This document shows positions 34,301 through 43,134 of a DNA stretch of 64,000 bases, one piece after another. The translations under genes were made by a program, and so were the position numbers. Under the pieces are notes generated by a model. It was not told where the DNA came from and ran no database searches. It saw nothing but the letters and a program-made list of their open reading frames with translations. Within the stretch, counting starts at the first letter, position 1, and every line of letters starts with the position of its first letter. Source of the DNA: Tethya wilhelma (taxonomy: Eukaryota; Porifera; Demospongiae; Tethyida; Tethyidae); NCBI GenBank assembly GCA_964030475.1, contig CAXIPT010000004.1:4940109-5004108 (forward strand), read 5' to 3'.

Positions 34301-36692
34301 TTGAGTCTGGTTATCTCTTTCAAGCCTTTCACTGTGTGATCTGAGGTTGATAATGTTGCTTTCGTGCCTTTTATTCTCGTCTGTAAGTCGATCATTCTCT
34401 GCTGTTAGGTTTTCAATCTCTGCTTTACGGTTTTCATTTTCTTTCTTCAGTTGCTCATTTTCGGCTATCACTGTATCGAGCTTTCTACAAACGTTGTCTA
34501 GAATCTTAGTCACAGCTCTCACTTGCACCTCAACAGGTCTCCTTGAGCAGTGATGAATCTGGTGATCTGCGACCAGACTTCGCTGGAACATCTCTCCACA
34601 TTTATAGCCACACTCAATCATTACATACCCACAGCCATTGCTAGAATTCGAATCACCAGTAGGATTCAGGTGTTCCTCCAGCTGGCCCAGTTCTCCCTTC
34701 CACTCACAGCCTTTCTCTTTGTTAGAACAATAAACCATCAAAGAGTTCACTTCACGCATGACACCCTTGTGAAGAAAGGTTGTAAAATTTGACTCTTTAC
34801 ATATTGGACATGGCTTGCTGTTATTCTGTACTCGTCCAATACAAGGCTGACAGAACTGATTGCCACAACAACTGATGACATGAGGCTGACGAATTGTTAA
34901 CAGACAATTTGGACACTCCAGTGACTTTGGAGGAGCAGTGATGAACTCACAATCATATCCACCAGTTGCCTGTGTAGCCATATCTATCCTCGATCATGAT
35001 ACGTACCATAGATATTGGTTGTGTATATAGTACTTGTCATGCATGGGGGCAGAGTCGACTAGTCATGGGGGCGAGTACGTCTATGGTTGTATTATCACTA
35101 TTTCACGTGTCCCAAGTCAATGTCATGTGCAGAGACTGGCATAGTCTCGCTAGTATGGCAAGCCAAATGTAACAAAAGTAAAACGTACCTTTTTGGAAAG
35201 ACGTACGTTCGAAAATGGGACGTACGTATGAATTTCAGACGTACGTTCCAAATAAAACGTACGTCTCAAAAAAATTACTGCCAAAATGAGCACTTAGGAA
35301 GCTAGCTGGGAATCACACCAATGTGGTCAGCTCTTTTGGACTGCATGTGTCCAACTGATGTACAGTATATTACCTTGGTAATCTGTAGTGCATCTGGGCG
35401 GACGTTTGGTTCAATAGCTAGCATTCCCCTGACAGCCGTCTTGAATTCAGCTGGCACTTGACCCAATGCTGACTCAGTGATACGACTAACCTAATTGGGT
35501 ATAGTGAATGAAGGAATAGGGGAAAAGAGAGAATAAAATACACAGAATACAGGTAGACAGAAACACAAGAACACAGGACCTGGTACTGTATTATGTACAT
35601 TAACATATTTAGCCCATTATTTTTACTGCATGAAAAAGTAGTTATACTAACTAATGGTGACTTGTGCTCAACATGGCTGATGCAATCTTTACACTTGCCT
35701 AAAACACGAAACTTAATTCTCTCCCAATGCACCTACCTGTTCAGCATTTGATTTAAACGACAGCATGTTATTGTGATTCTCAAATAGGGGTTTCCCCTCA
35801 TTATAGAGAGCATAGCACAACATCCCATAAGAGAAGATGTCACTCTGTTGACTGCAACTCTTAGTGAGAACGTACTCAGGAGCCAGGTAGTCCAGAGAGG
35901 GGTTGGTGTGGATGGGCTTCTTAGTGTCCCACTCACGAAAAGCAAAGGATGTCTGAAGAGAATGATATAAGAATACATACCATATAGCACAAAATATTGG
36001 CGGGATTAAAATTTGGCGAATTGTCAATTTCATGATTGGCGGTAGCGCATGCAGCAATACACGTGTATTCCGTATGTGCTACACAAAAATGACTGTTTGG
36101 CAGATTTAATATTGGCAGCTAGTTCTTACCAAAACCGTCAATCCACCTACATGTATATTAAAATCCACCAAATTTTTGTGGTATATGGTAAATATGATGA
36201 ACATATACAATATTACAGATGAAAGGCAATTGTACAGCAAATACAGTACCACAGTCTCTCTTTCAAAATGTGAATTCACAACTATAAGGTGCCTGAGGGT
36301 GAGGCTACCATAATGAAACAAGTGTAAGCACAACATGCACTGTATCCTGGTGGTGCTCGATCGACAGTTGGATAGCATGAAGAGAAGCTATAATTATTTG
36401 CCCAAACTTTTCCACATAATCATGCCATAGCAATGCGACAAACCTGAGCTTCAGTTTGGTAATGAGAGTAGCAGGAGAAGTTGAAGCCCATCAGTTTCCA
36501 ACCTCCTCTCTTATTAATGACCACCCCCATGGGTGTGATGTTACCGTGCATCATCTTGACGTCAGAATGAAGAAAGTCGAGTGCTTCAGCAAGTTGGAGA
36601 AGGCCATACTGGATCTCTATAGGATGGAGCTGGTGTTCCTATAGGGAGAAAATGAGACAGTGAGACTGAGGGTACGATAGTTGCTGGGGTTG

Positions 36693-36744
<52 letters not shown>

Positions 36745-36946
36745 TTGTGTGTGTGTGTTCGTTTGTCATTGCCTAGCAAGTTAGAAACCAAAGTTTTTAT
36801 ATACTAATTGCTGGTTACTGGTGGAGATGACAATAGAGTAGCTAGGGGTCACAGGGGGCCAATGGCAAACAAACTAGTTGCATGCCCTTAAGTGTGCGGC
36901 ACTTAACCATGCATTGAGCCCCTCACTTAAGAGTCATGCAACTATA

Positions 36947-36984
<38 letters not shown>

Positions 36985-37463
36985 CGACAAACCTTTATAG
37001 AAAGTGGGAGTGGTGATGGTACGTTGTCATAGTGACCAAGAACGTTAGCAAGACTGGCAAAGACTGGCTCAGTGACGAAAGCAATTGTATCACTACAGAA
37101 GGAGAGGAATTAACACACAATACTACTGTAAATGTATGTGCATTTTTTCCATTATTCACTGCAAGGAAATAAAACTCCATATCCATGTAGGCCTACCCAA
37201 TAATACATGAATAGCTAACTTTCACTCACAAAACTGTAGGTCTGCGGGGGGATAAGGCTAAATAAAATACTGATGACTAACTTTGATTCTTCTACTTGGT
37301 GTTCAACTGTCAGTAACTTAGGGTGTCTTAGTTTGATAAGGTGTGTGGGTCCCTTCTTCAAAAGCTCGAAGATTGCCTCTCTCTGCTTCTTTGGCAGCTT
37401 ATCAATCTCTGGTGCTTTCTTGTCAAAGATAAACACTGATACTTCCTGGAAAATTATACAGTG

Positions 37464-37497
<34 letters not shown>

Positions 37498-37728
37498 ATA
37501 TTGAAATACAACAGTTCACCTACAGGACAACCCCACCCACCTTTCTATTCAAATTGTGTTCCTACCAAATTATCACATGTCTCTCACCTGTCTTGACGAC
37601 TTCTTGATTCCATCGTGGATCTTCCACATGAGTCCTGGCCCAGCACTGGCCACATGGCGGCCAATCTCATAGTCCCTGGTGACAGGGTTACCCATGACCG
37701 CCGATTTGATGCGACCAAAGAAAGACAT
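25369..37728 (-). CDS. SCYL2: SCY1-like pseudokinase 2
   Basis: Clathrin/AP-binding pseudokinase of the endosome-Golgi route. Exons read from the minus strand: 37588-37728 (MSFFGRIKSAVMGNPVTRDY, start), 37282-37445, 36993-37092, 36444-36638, 35737-35952, 35374-35490, then 30229-30357, 29794-29970, 29303-29425, 28757-28870, 28353-28485, 28078-28196, 27705-27805, 27184-27391 and 25369-26871. The kinase-like domain has HGNITP in place of HRD and GFNFS in place of DFG, as in the vertebrate protein. HEAT-type helices follow (FLQKMDLLL, LLQQIPCREPGVLM), then a low-complexity Ser/Thr/Gln/Gly/Met tail ending NPFADLSFLG. Exons 4-6 also occur as a second set at 31817-32011, 31033-31248 and 30697-30813, between set A and exon 7; which set is used is unknown. 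Confidence 0.9.
25640..25905 (-). repeat. Gly-Met-Gln coding repeats in SCYL2 tail
   Basis: Tandem degenerate units encoding GMGQQ(H/Y)GSGMGQQ-type sequence, about ten units of 24-33 bases. The frame is kept throughout. The repeats explain several long antisense frames here, which are not genes. Confidence 0.8.
27852..27955 (-). mobile_element. tRNA-derived SINE in SCYL2 intron
   Basis: On the minus strand an A-box-like GGCTTAGTTGTAAGAGC is followed 30-35 bases later by a B-box-like GGGTTTGATTCC and then an A/T-rich stretch. Together these are the pol III promoter layout of a tRNA. The flanks do not form a full acceptor stem, so it is a SINE rather than a tRNA gene. Confidence 0.6.
28895..28992 (-). 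mobile_element. tRNA-derived SINE in SCYL2 intron
   Basis: Minus-strand TAGCTCGATCAGTGGTAAGA (A box) and GATTTCGAATCCCAGCTA (B box) at tRNA spacing. Same family as 27852-27955. Partial relatives holding the B-box half lie at 27110-27180 and 29195-29262. Confidence 0.65.
30697..32011 (-). CDS. SCYL2 exons 4-6, duplicate set B
   Basis: Three exons with intact splice sites and frames: 31817-32011 (65 codons, kinase HGNITP segment), 31033-31248 (72 codons, DYLAPEYVLTKSC) and 30697-30813 (39 codons, ending ALQITK). The first two differ from set A (36444-36638, 35737-35952) by isolated conservative changes such as V/I and A/G. All three begin and end in phase 0, so including set A, set B or both keeps the SCYL2 frame. 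They are either alternative exons of SCYL2 or a recent unfixed duplicate. No first exons belong to them. Confidence 0.75.
32186..32339. mobile_element. MITE, GAGTGCGCC family, copy 1
   Basis: Left end GACGAGTGCGCC..TTTGCTGAGCTGGCAA pairs with right end TTGCCAGCTCAGCAAAGGCG..CTCGT. It is about 150 bases with no coding. The second copy is at 52958-53114 with the same interior (TCACGTGACCGCA, GATCACGTGCACCCCATTTG). Confidence 0.85.
32677..33611. mobile_element. Non-autonomous element with GGACCCCC subterminal repeats
   Basis: CTGTCACGGAG at the left mirrors CTACGTGACAG at the right. Both ends carry repeated GGACCCCC / GGTCCAAATACTTC motifs in inverted orientation, four or more per side. The ~500-base interior is AT-rich without a coding frame. 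It resembles a DNA transposon derivative of about 935 bases; its superfamily was not identified. Confidence 0.65.
33723..34981 (-). pseudogene. RING/TRAF-type/MATH protein, unit B copy (frameshifted)
   Basis: Near-identical duplicate of the gene at 38194-39495. 34274-34981 encodes the first 235 residues: C3HC4 RING (LECPNC..HVISCCGNQFCQPC..CPIC), TRAF-type zinc finger and coiled coil. 33723-34214 encodes the 163-residue MATH part. Between them, near 34290, this copy has five extra bases compared with the intact gene, which ends the first frame at DLKS. If real, the product would be a RING/coiled-coil protein without the MATH domain. Its upstream region with CACGTG is kept, so transcription is possible. 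A sequencing error cannot be excluded. Confidence 0.8.
35181..35270. repeat. Cluster of ACGTACGT palindromes
   Basis: Five GACGTACGT- or AACGTACGT-type words in 90 bases, in the short junction between duplication units B and A. The meaning is unknown. No gene lies in 34982-35373. Confidence 0.7.
35978..36190. mobile_element. MITE, TACCGTAT family, in SCYL2 intron
   Basis: Ends TACCATATAGCACAAAATAT and, in reverse complement, TACCATATACCACAAAAATT, about 213 bases. It is missing from the equivalent intron of unit B (31249-31816). Confidence 0.75.
36694..36741. repeat. (GT)n microsatellite
   Basis: About 23 uninterrupted GT units in the SCYL2 intron between exons 4 and 3. A second, shorter run lies at 36948-36980, just before the exon 3 donor, and a third at 37466-37496. 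Confidence 0.9.
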
Positions 37729-37755
37729 CTTGGTTTAACAACTGAGGTGGATTGA

Positions 37756-37759
37756 GAGG

Positions 37760-37797
<38 letters not shown>
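37756..37797. repeat. (GA)n microsatellite upstream of SCYL2
   Basis: GA-rich run about 30 bases upstream of the SCYL2 start codon, probably in the 5' UTR or core promoter. Confidence 0.8.
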
Positions 37798-38193
37798 TCC
37801 TCAGTTCTTCAAAGTTTAATTCTTACACTGTAAATTATTTTGTTTATAATTATTTTAAATTATACACACACACACACAAGATTCTATACATAGACACAAT
37901 TCGAGATCTGCATGTGGATAGGCCAAAAGCAGAGTCCTTACTTTCTCACTGTTGCTTCTTGATCTCGATCGTTCTCCTAGCTGTTCTCACAGCTCTTCTC
38001 AGTCCTGCTCCTCCTATGCTGGTGTTATAGCAGGGCGGATAAGTATAATTTTCAATTTTTCCTTCTGTTCGTTGAATTAGACCAGCCCCGCCCACCTCCA
38101 CCCAAACATTATCATTTATTCGTTGACTAGGAACTGTACAAAGATGATTCTAGCACACAAAAATGTTCTATATAAACAAACCATAGTCATAGA

Positions 38194-39495
38194 TTACACA
38201 AGCCCAACTGAACTGATTCTGAATCGGACTATATCATCCCTTGTGTAGTGTTCCTTCAAAACTTGATGGGACATAAACAAGCTGTATCCCCACGGCCTGT
38301 TGGTGCCAGTGCCAGACGGCTTCACTCGGGAATCTTTGGTTGCGTGCTTGAAATCAATCGTCATTATGCTTTCCCACTTTTCTTTGGTGAAATTATACAT
38401 ATCAATAGTCACATTGCCTGAAAATGGCCATTGGAGGTTATTGTCGAATTCTCCGTGTGTAATTGCAATGAAAAGAGAAAGAGCTTTGCCTTTGTAAGTA
38501 TCGAGGCCGTTTAAGAATGTGTCCACTTTCATCTTGTAGCCGCCAGTGTGAGTGTAGAAAGGGGAGCTCCACCAGCGGTAGTTGTTCTTTATAAAATGTG
38601 CAACGTTGTAGCAAGTGAAATGGAAAGGTGGAGTGGGCATAGCACAGGCTTGCAGCGGTGGAATTTGATCGACCATGTTCTTCATCTGTGAAGTGTCAGT
38701 TTGGAGTCTTTTATTTTGTGCTTCAAATTGTTCACTTTTTTGTTTCAGCTTTTCAGTTTCAGCCTTCTGAGTCTGGTTATCTCTTTCAAGACTTTCACTG
38801 TGTGATCTAAGGTTGATAATGTCAGTTTCGTGCCTTTCATTCTCGTCTTTAAGTCGATCGTTCTGTGCTGTTAGGTTTTCAATCTCTGCTTTACGGTTTT
38901 CATTTTCTTTCTTCAGTTGCTCATTTTCGGCTATCACTGTATCGAGCTTTCTGCAAAGGCTGTCTAGAATCTTGGTCACAGCTCTCACTTGCACCTCAAC
39001 AGGTCTCCTTGAGCAGTGATGAAACTGGTGATCTGCGATAAGACTTCGCTGGAACATCTCTCCACATTTATAGCCACACTCGATCATTACATACCCACAA
39101 CCATTGCTAGAATTCGAATCACCAGTTGGATTCAGGTGTTCCTCAAGCTGGCCCAGTTCTCCCTTCCACTCACAGCCTTTCTCTTTGTTAGAACAATAAA
39201 CCATCAAAGAGTTCACTTCACGCATGACACCCTTGTGAAGAAAGGTTGTAAAATTTGAGTCTTTACATATTGGACAAGGCTTGCTGTTATTCTGTACTCG
39301 TCCAATACAAGGCTGACAGAACTGATTGCCACAACAACTGATGACATGAGGCTGACGAATTGTCAACAGACAATTTGGACACTCCAGTGACTTTGGAGGA
39401 GCAGTGATGAACTCACAATCATATCCACCTTTAGGAGAGATACCAGTTGCGCGTGTAGCCATATCATATCCTCGATCATCATACGTTCTTGTCAT
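38194..39495 (-). CDS. RING / TRAF-type zinc finger / MATH protein (TRAF-like)
   Basis: 433-residue single-exon frame; the real start may be Met12 (39462), which matches the first Met of the duplicate copy. Order: C3HC4 RING (about 39-77: CPNC, CCGNQFCQPC, CPIC), TRAF-type zinc finger (about 95-155: CGYKCGEMFQRS..HHC), long coiled coil (about 165-285, heptads of K/E/L/N) and MATH/TRAF-C domain (about 295-433: FHFTCYNVAHF, SSPFYTHTGGYKMKV). This is the architecture of TRAF ubiquitin ligases, which trimerise and bind receptor tails in innate signalling. I do not assign it to a numbered TRAF. It stands head to head with the tetraspanin gene. Confidence 0.88.
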   Translation of the reverse strand: MTRTYDDRGYDMATRATGISPKGGYDCEFITAPPKSLECPNCLLTIRQPHVISCCGNQFCQPCIGRVQNNSKPCPICKDSNFTTFLHKGVMREVNSLMVYCSNKEKGCEWKGELGQLEEHLNPTGDSNSSNGCGYVMIECGYKCGEMFQRSLIADHQFHHCSRRPVEVQVRAVTKILDSLCRKLDTVIAENEQLKKENENRKAEIENLTAQNDRLKDENERHETDIINLRSHSESLERDNQTQKAETEKLKQKSEQFEAQNKRLQTDTSQMKNMVDQIPPLQACAMPTPPFHFTCYNVAHFIKNNYRWWSSPFYTHTGGYKMKVDTFLNGLDTYKGKALSLFIAITHGEFDNNLQWPFSGNVTIDMYNFTKEKWESIMTIDFKHATKDSRVKPSGTGTNRPWGYSLFMSHQVLKEHYTRDDIVRFRISSVGLV

Positions 39496-39632
39496 GAGGG
39501 CGAGTTGAGAAGTACGTTTTCACTTTCACGTGTCCCGTGTCAAATGTCATGTGAAGAATTGTATGTCTAGCCCCACCTACTAGAATTAAGTCGGCATGCA
39601 TGCCGCAATTGCATGCAATTGTTACAGCAACG
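39463..39632. promoter_or_regulatory. Probable bidirectional promoter, TRAF-like / tetraspanin
   Basis: The two start codons are only 100-170 bases apart in opposite directions. The interval contains TTTCACGTGTCCC, a palindromic E-box CACGTG, which is also kept upstream of the duplicate TRAF-like copy at about 35100. Promoter function is inferred from the arrangement. Confidence 0.5.
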
Positions 39633-40681
39633 ATGGTTGGCCAACTAAATCCTTGTGGTCGAATTGTCCAGAATACTTTGATTATCATCAATGTTATTTT
39701 CTTCGTAAGTCACACACACACACACACACACACAACAACATCATCATCATCAGCTGGTTGGAGTAGGAATCATAGCCAGTGGTAGCTATCTATTTGTCAA
39801 GGGAGATAACTTAGCATTCTTCACTGGAAGCAGTCATTTTTCGGGTGCAGCTCTGATAGTCACTGCTGGTGTGTTCATTGTGATCATCACAGTCGTGGGA
39901 GTCATTGGAGTACTCTTCAATAATAAAAGCATTCTCACTATTGTAAGTGATTAACATGTATTTCATAGACTGAGCAGTGTTTGTCACATAAATTTGCCTG
40001 CACTGATTCCTGACATACACTCATAATACATCCACCATGCACAATTTTTAAATTTCCTTATATGCAGTATGCTATCACTGTTGCTTTCATTGTACTGTTG
40101 GAGGTGGTGGCTTCCATTTTGGGCTTTGTCTTCATAGAAGATGTTGTAAGTTGCTAATCAGATACTGTAACAATATGTGGGGTCTAATTCACATTTTATG
40201 TTTAAATTTATGTTGAGCTAGGAAGATAAAGCAACAGCCAATGCCCTTGGTGCAATTCAAGACTACCGTCCTGAAGACAATGAGGAGTTCAAAGAGGATG
40301 TGAACACAGCCATTGACTTCATTCAGAACACAGTATGTTTGAAATTCTTAATTCCCATAAAGTGGGCCCAGTGTCAGTGAGTGAAAGGTTGATAATTCAA
40401 TTAAGCACTTACTGCCACAATATCAATCTTGTATGTATATCAATATCCTTCTTTGCAGTTTGAGTGCTGTGGGTGGAATGAAACTCAAGTGTGGTATGAT
40501 ACTCCATTCTTTGCCCTCATTGGAAAATTTCCTATGAGCTGTGAATGTGATGGTAATAGTTCTGTAGCTGATTATAGGTGCCATTCCATTACGATACCCA
40601 CTGGTCAATTAGTATATGACAAGGTAAGATGCGCGTGTGTGTGTGTGTGTAGTGGGTGTGCGTGTGTGTTTATATGCGTGT

Positions 40682-40716
<35 letters not shown>

Positions 40717-40751
40717 GTATCTATGTGTGTGTGTGTGTGTGTGTGCATGTG

Positions 40752-40801
<50 letters not shown>

Positions 40802-42561
40802 GTGTGTTAACACAATTGTTATATATATGATTGGCATTGTGTGACCTTTGTATTAGTACTACTTTGTACAAGTATAGTAAAAATTTTATAAAAATTAGAA
40901 GTGTAGGAATGGGCAGTGCGGTAAAAAGCAATGAAACAAGGTAAGTCTCTGAATTTCGGCACATGACTACTTCATTTTCATGAGTCAATTGCAAGTTTGA
41001 ATCCCATCTTTATAAATGTCGGTCATTTGGCTCAATAACATGAGTCAATGCAAGCAATCACTTGACTAATTTGGATAAAGTAACAAGTATGTAGAATGTA
41101 GGTACACAGTAATATATAAGAGTTGGGCACAAAAAATGAAGTAGTCATGTGCCGAAATTCAGAGACTTACCTTGTTTCATTGCTTTTTACCGCACTGCCC
41201 ATTCCTACACTTCTAATTTTTATAAAATTTTTACTATACTTGTTCATTCACTTTTTTCAACACCAAGGTGCTCAATTGCATGGCGACAATCACACAGCAG
41301 AGACTACATTTGATGCGCATGCGCATTAGATGCATGCAAACCACGTGGTCTCTTGACGACCTTTACCTACATCAAAATGGCTAAATAAAAAGTACAGTAT
41401 TTTATATCGAGATTTTCAAAGCTGCCTAAATTTTGTTTGCTGCCTTTTCGCCAGCAAACAAGTCAAAAAGGACGTACTGTGCAAGAAATGAAGTCCCACT
41501 ATATGATCAAAGTTGGCTCAATGCCTTTAGTTTGTCTGGAAATCGCGTTCAAGTAAGTCAGTTAGGAAGGAAGGAGAACAAAATTGCACTCTTGTGGCTT
41601 CTCGCCAGCGCTCTCTCCAGAGTGCTCCAGAAACTTTCTGCCAGTTTTCTTGGTTAATACAGTAAGTAAACTGTCTGGGAGAGGCTATAAAATGCATTTG
41701 AAGGCTTAGCCTTGTTTCCCTGAAAGTTTATAAGCATGAACATTTTGTATTGTGTCAATGGGACAGTCGGCCCATTCCTACTATACGTACTACCGTACGT
41801 ATGATATGCATTCACATTGCCAAACAGAGCTGTAGAGATGGAGTAATAGATTGTATAAGGCAGTATGCTGCTGCAGTGAGTGCAATTGGCATTGTGTTTG
41901 GTTTTTTAGAGGTAAGAGCCGAGAGAATCATGCATTTACTGGGAGTATCATGTACTTGTTAGGCAACTATAATTAGGTGGTAATTTCATTTTGGTTCCAT
42001 GTGTATAAGTAGTTAGTTTGCTGTCTATTATTTTAATCACCATTGATGTATTATTTTCAGGTTATACCGTAGATTGGGAAATTTTTGTTGGTAAAATATT
42101 TCGCCTGTTAAATTTTCGCGTAGTTTAATTTTCGTCATTGTGGATGATTCGGTGAATATCTCCATACAAAACTTGTAAATTTTCGCCAAGTTTAATTTTC
42201 GTCAGCAATGGTTGTTGATGAAAATTTTTTAGCAACATAAATTCCCGATCTACCGTATACCTAAATTATAATAACTGTTACAGTATTAAAAGTCTACTAT
42301 ATAATAGGTCATTATATATAACATTAGTATCTTGTTAAAATATACACTCATGTACAGCTGTCAACTATTTTCCTGGCTTTTGGTTTGATACACTGTCTGG
42401 TTCACGGTCAAAAGTACACAAGAATTAACAATAATGTCCCGACCGGCCCCCCACTGCCAGATCAGCTACAGAATCACATTCAAGCAAACAGTGAAACAGA
42501 GGAGTCTCCATTGACTTCATCGCAATCATGGCCTTCGTTGTACACTGGTACCAGAATTTGA
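39600..42561 (+). CDS. Tetraspanin
   Basis: Exons about 39600-39704, 39754-39942, 40068-40145, 40222-40332, 40459-40623, 41828-41911 and 42358-42561. The protein may start at the second Met (39633, MVGQLNPCGRIVQN). Four membrane segments: IIINVIFFLVGVGIIAS, ALIVTAGVFIVIITVVG, AITVAFIVLLEVVASIL and YAAAVSAIGIVFGFLE with the next exon. The large extracellular loop has the diagnostic CCG (FECCGW), then MSCEC and YRCHS. Tetraspanins organise membrane microdomains and partner with integrins and other receptors; the particular subfamily is unclear. The ~1.2 kb intron before the sixth exon holds a long inverted repeat. The cytosolic tail is longer than usual, about 50 residues. Confidence 0.85.
40634..40807. 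repeat. (GT)n microsatellite, interrupted
   Basis: About 170 bases of GT repeats with interruptions in a tetraspanin intron. Reading frames across it are artefacts of the repeat. Confidence 0.9.
40868..41243. mobile_element. Long inverted repeat element in tetraspanin intron
   Basis: 40868-40975 and 41136-41243 are exact reverse complements over 108 bases, separated by 160 bases. The arms contain GGGCAGTGCGGTAAAA and TCATGTGCCGAAATTC. A related sequence with these same words recurs at 51890-52030. The transcript of this intron would form a long RNA hairpin. Confidence 0.9.
42065..42258. mobile_element. MITE, TACCGTAT family, in tetraspanin intron
   Basis: Left TACCGTAGATTGGGAAATTT, right near-complement AAATTCCCGATCTACCGTA. 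The interior has repeated AATTTTCG and TTTCGCC motifs in both directions. It sits about 100 bases upstream of the last tetraspanin exon. Confidence 0.75.
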
Positions 42562-43134
42562 AATGCCAAATTGGGTACGCCACACCCTTTGCTTAGACAG
42601 GTATGTGTAGGTACAGTATATAGTCTGCTTTTAATAATTGTAACCAGTAGTACATAGTCAGTATTATCTATGAAAGAATACATACATGCATGCATGCAGG
42701 AAAGGAGATGATCCCAAGGTTTGCTTGATTCCTACTGAAGGACAATAATTCCAAAAGGATCAAACAACTGCATGTAGTAGGTGACGTGTATGCATGAAAA
42801 GTTATAAGTTATTGATTCAGAAGTATTTTCTATATAAATAGTTATTGTTGGTTGTCTTGTGGTGACATGAGCCACAATCATATATACACTATTTGTTTTT
42901 GTACAAATACTGTTACACATACGTATTATACGTACATACATGTATTCAGATTTACAATGTCATGCCTTGTATAGCTAAGCCTTAATATTATATCAGGCTA
43001 CATTAGAGCATAAATTCATTGTATATAGAATCATGTGATTCAATGAATAATCATATACTATAGCTGCACATGCATGATATACTGTAATACGTATGCATGG
43101 TCAACTATACATAACTTTATTGTAGCTTTAAGCC
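42562..43134. other. Intergenic, no gene seen
   Basis: AT-rich spacer between the tetraspanin stop and the SGSH start, both on the plus strand. It contains ATGCATGC runs but no supported feature. Confidence 0.5.

Larger units (their letters stand above)
30600..35130. repeat. Tandem segmental duplication, unit B
   Basis: Matches unit A (35285-39560) from GGAAGCTAGCTGG at about 30616, through SCYL2 exons 6, 5 and 4, and again through the TRAF-like gene and its upstream CACGTG region. The part corresponding to SCYL2 exons 1-3 (32080-33700) is replaced by other DNA, including two mobile elements. The unit also contains the only ambiguous base of the window (N at 32049). Confidence 0.9.
35285..39560. 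repeat. Tandem segmental duplication, unit A
   Basis: Partner of 30600-35130. It holds SCYL2 exons 6-1 and the intact RING/MATH gene. A TACCGTAT-family MITE at 35978 sits in the intron between exons 5 and 4 and is absent from unit B, so the two units are distinguishable loci or haplotypes. Confidence 0.9.

Noticed and set aside
40429..40994. Frames rich in Val-Cys or Thr-His across GT repeats
   Set aside because: Products of a dinucleotide repeat in an intron.
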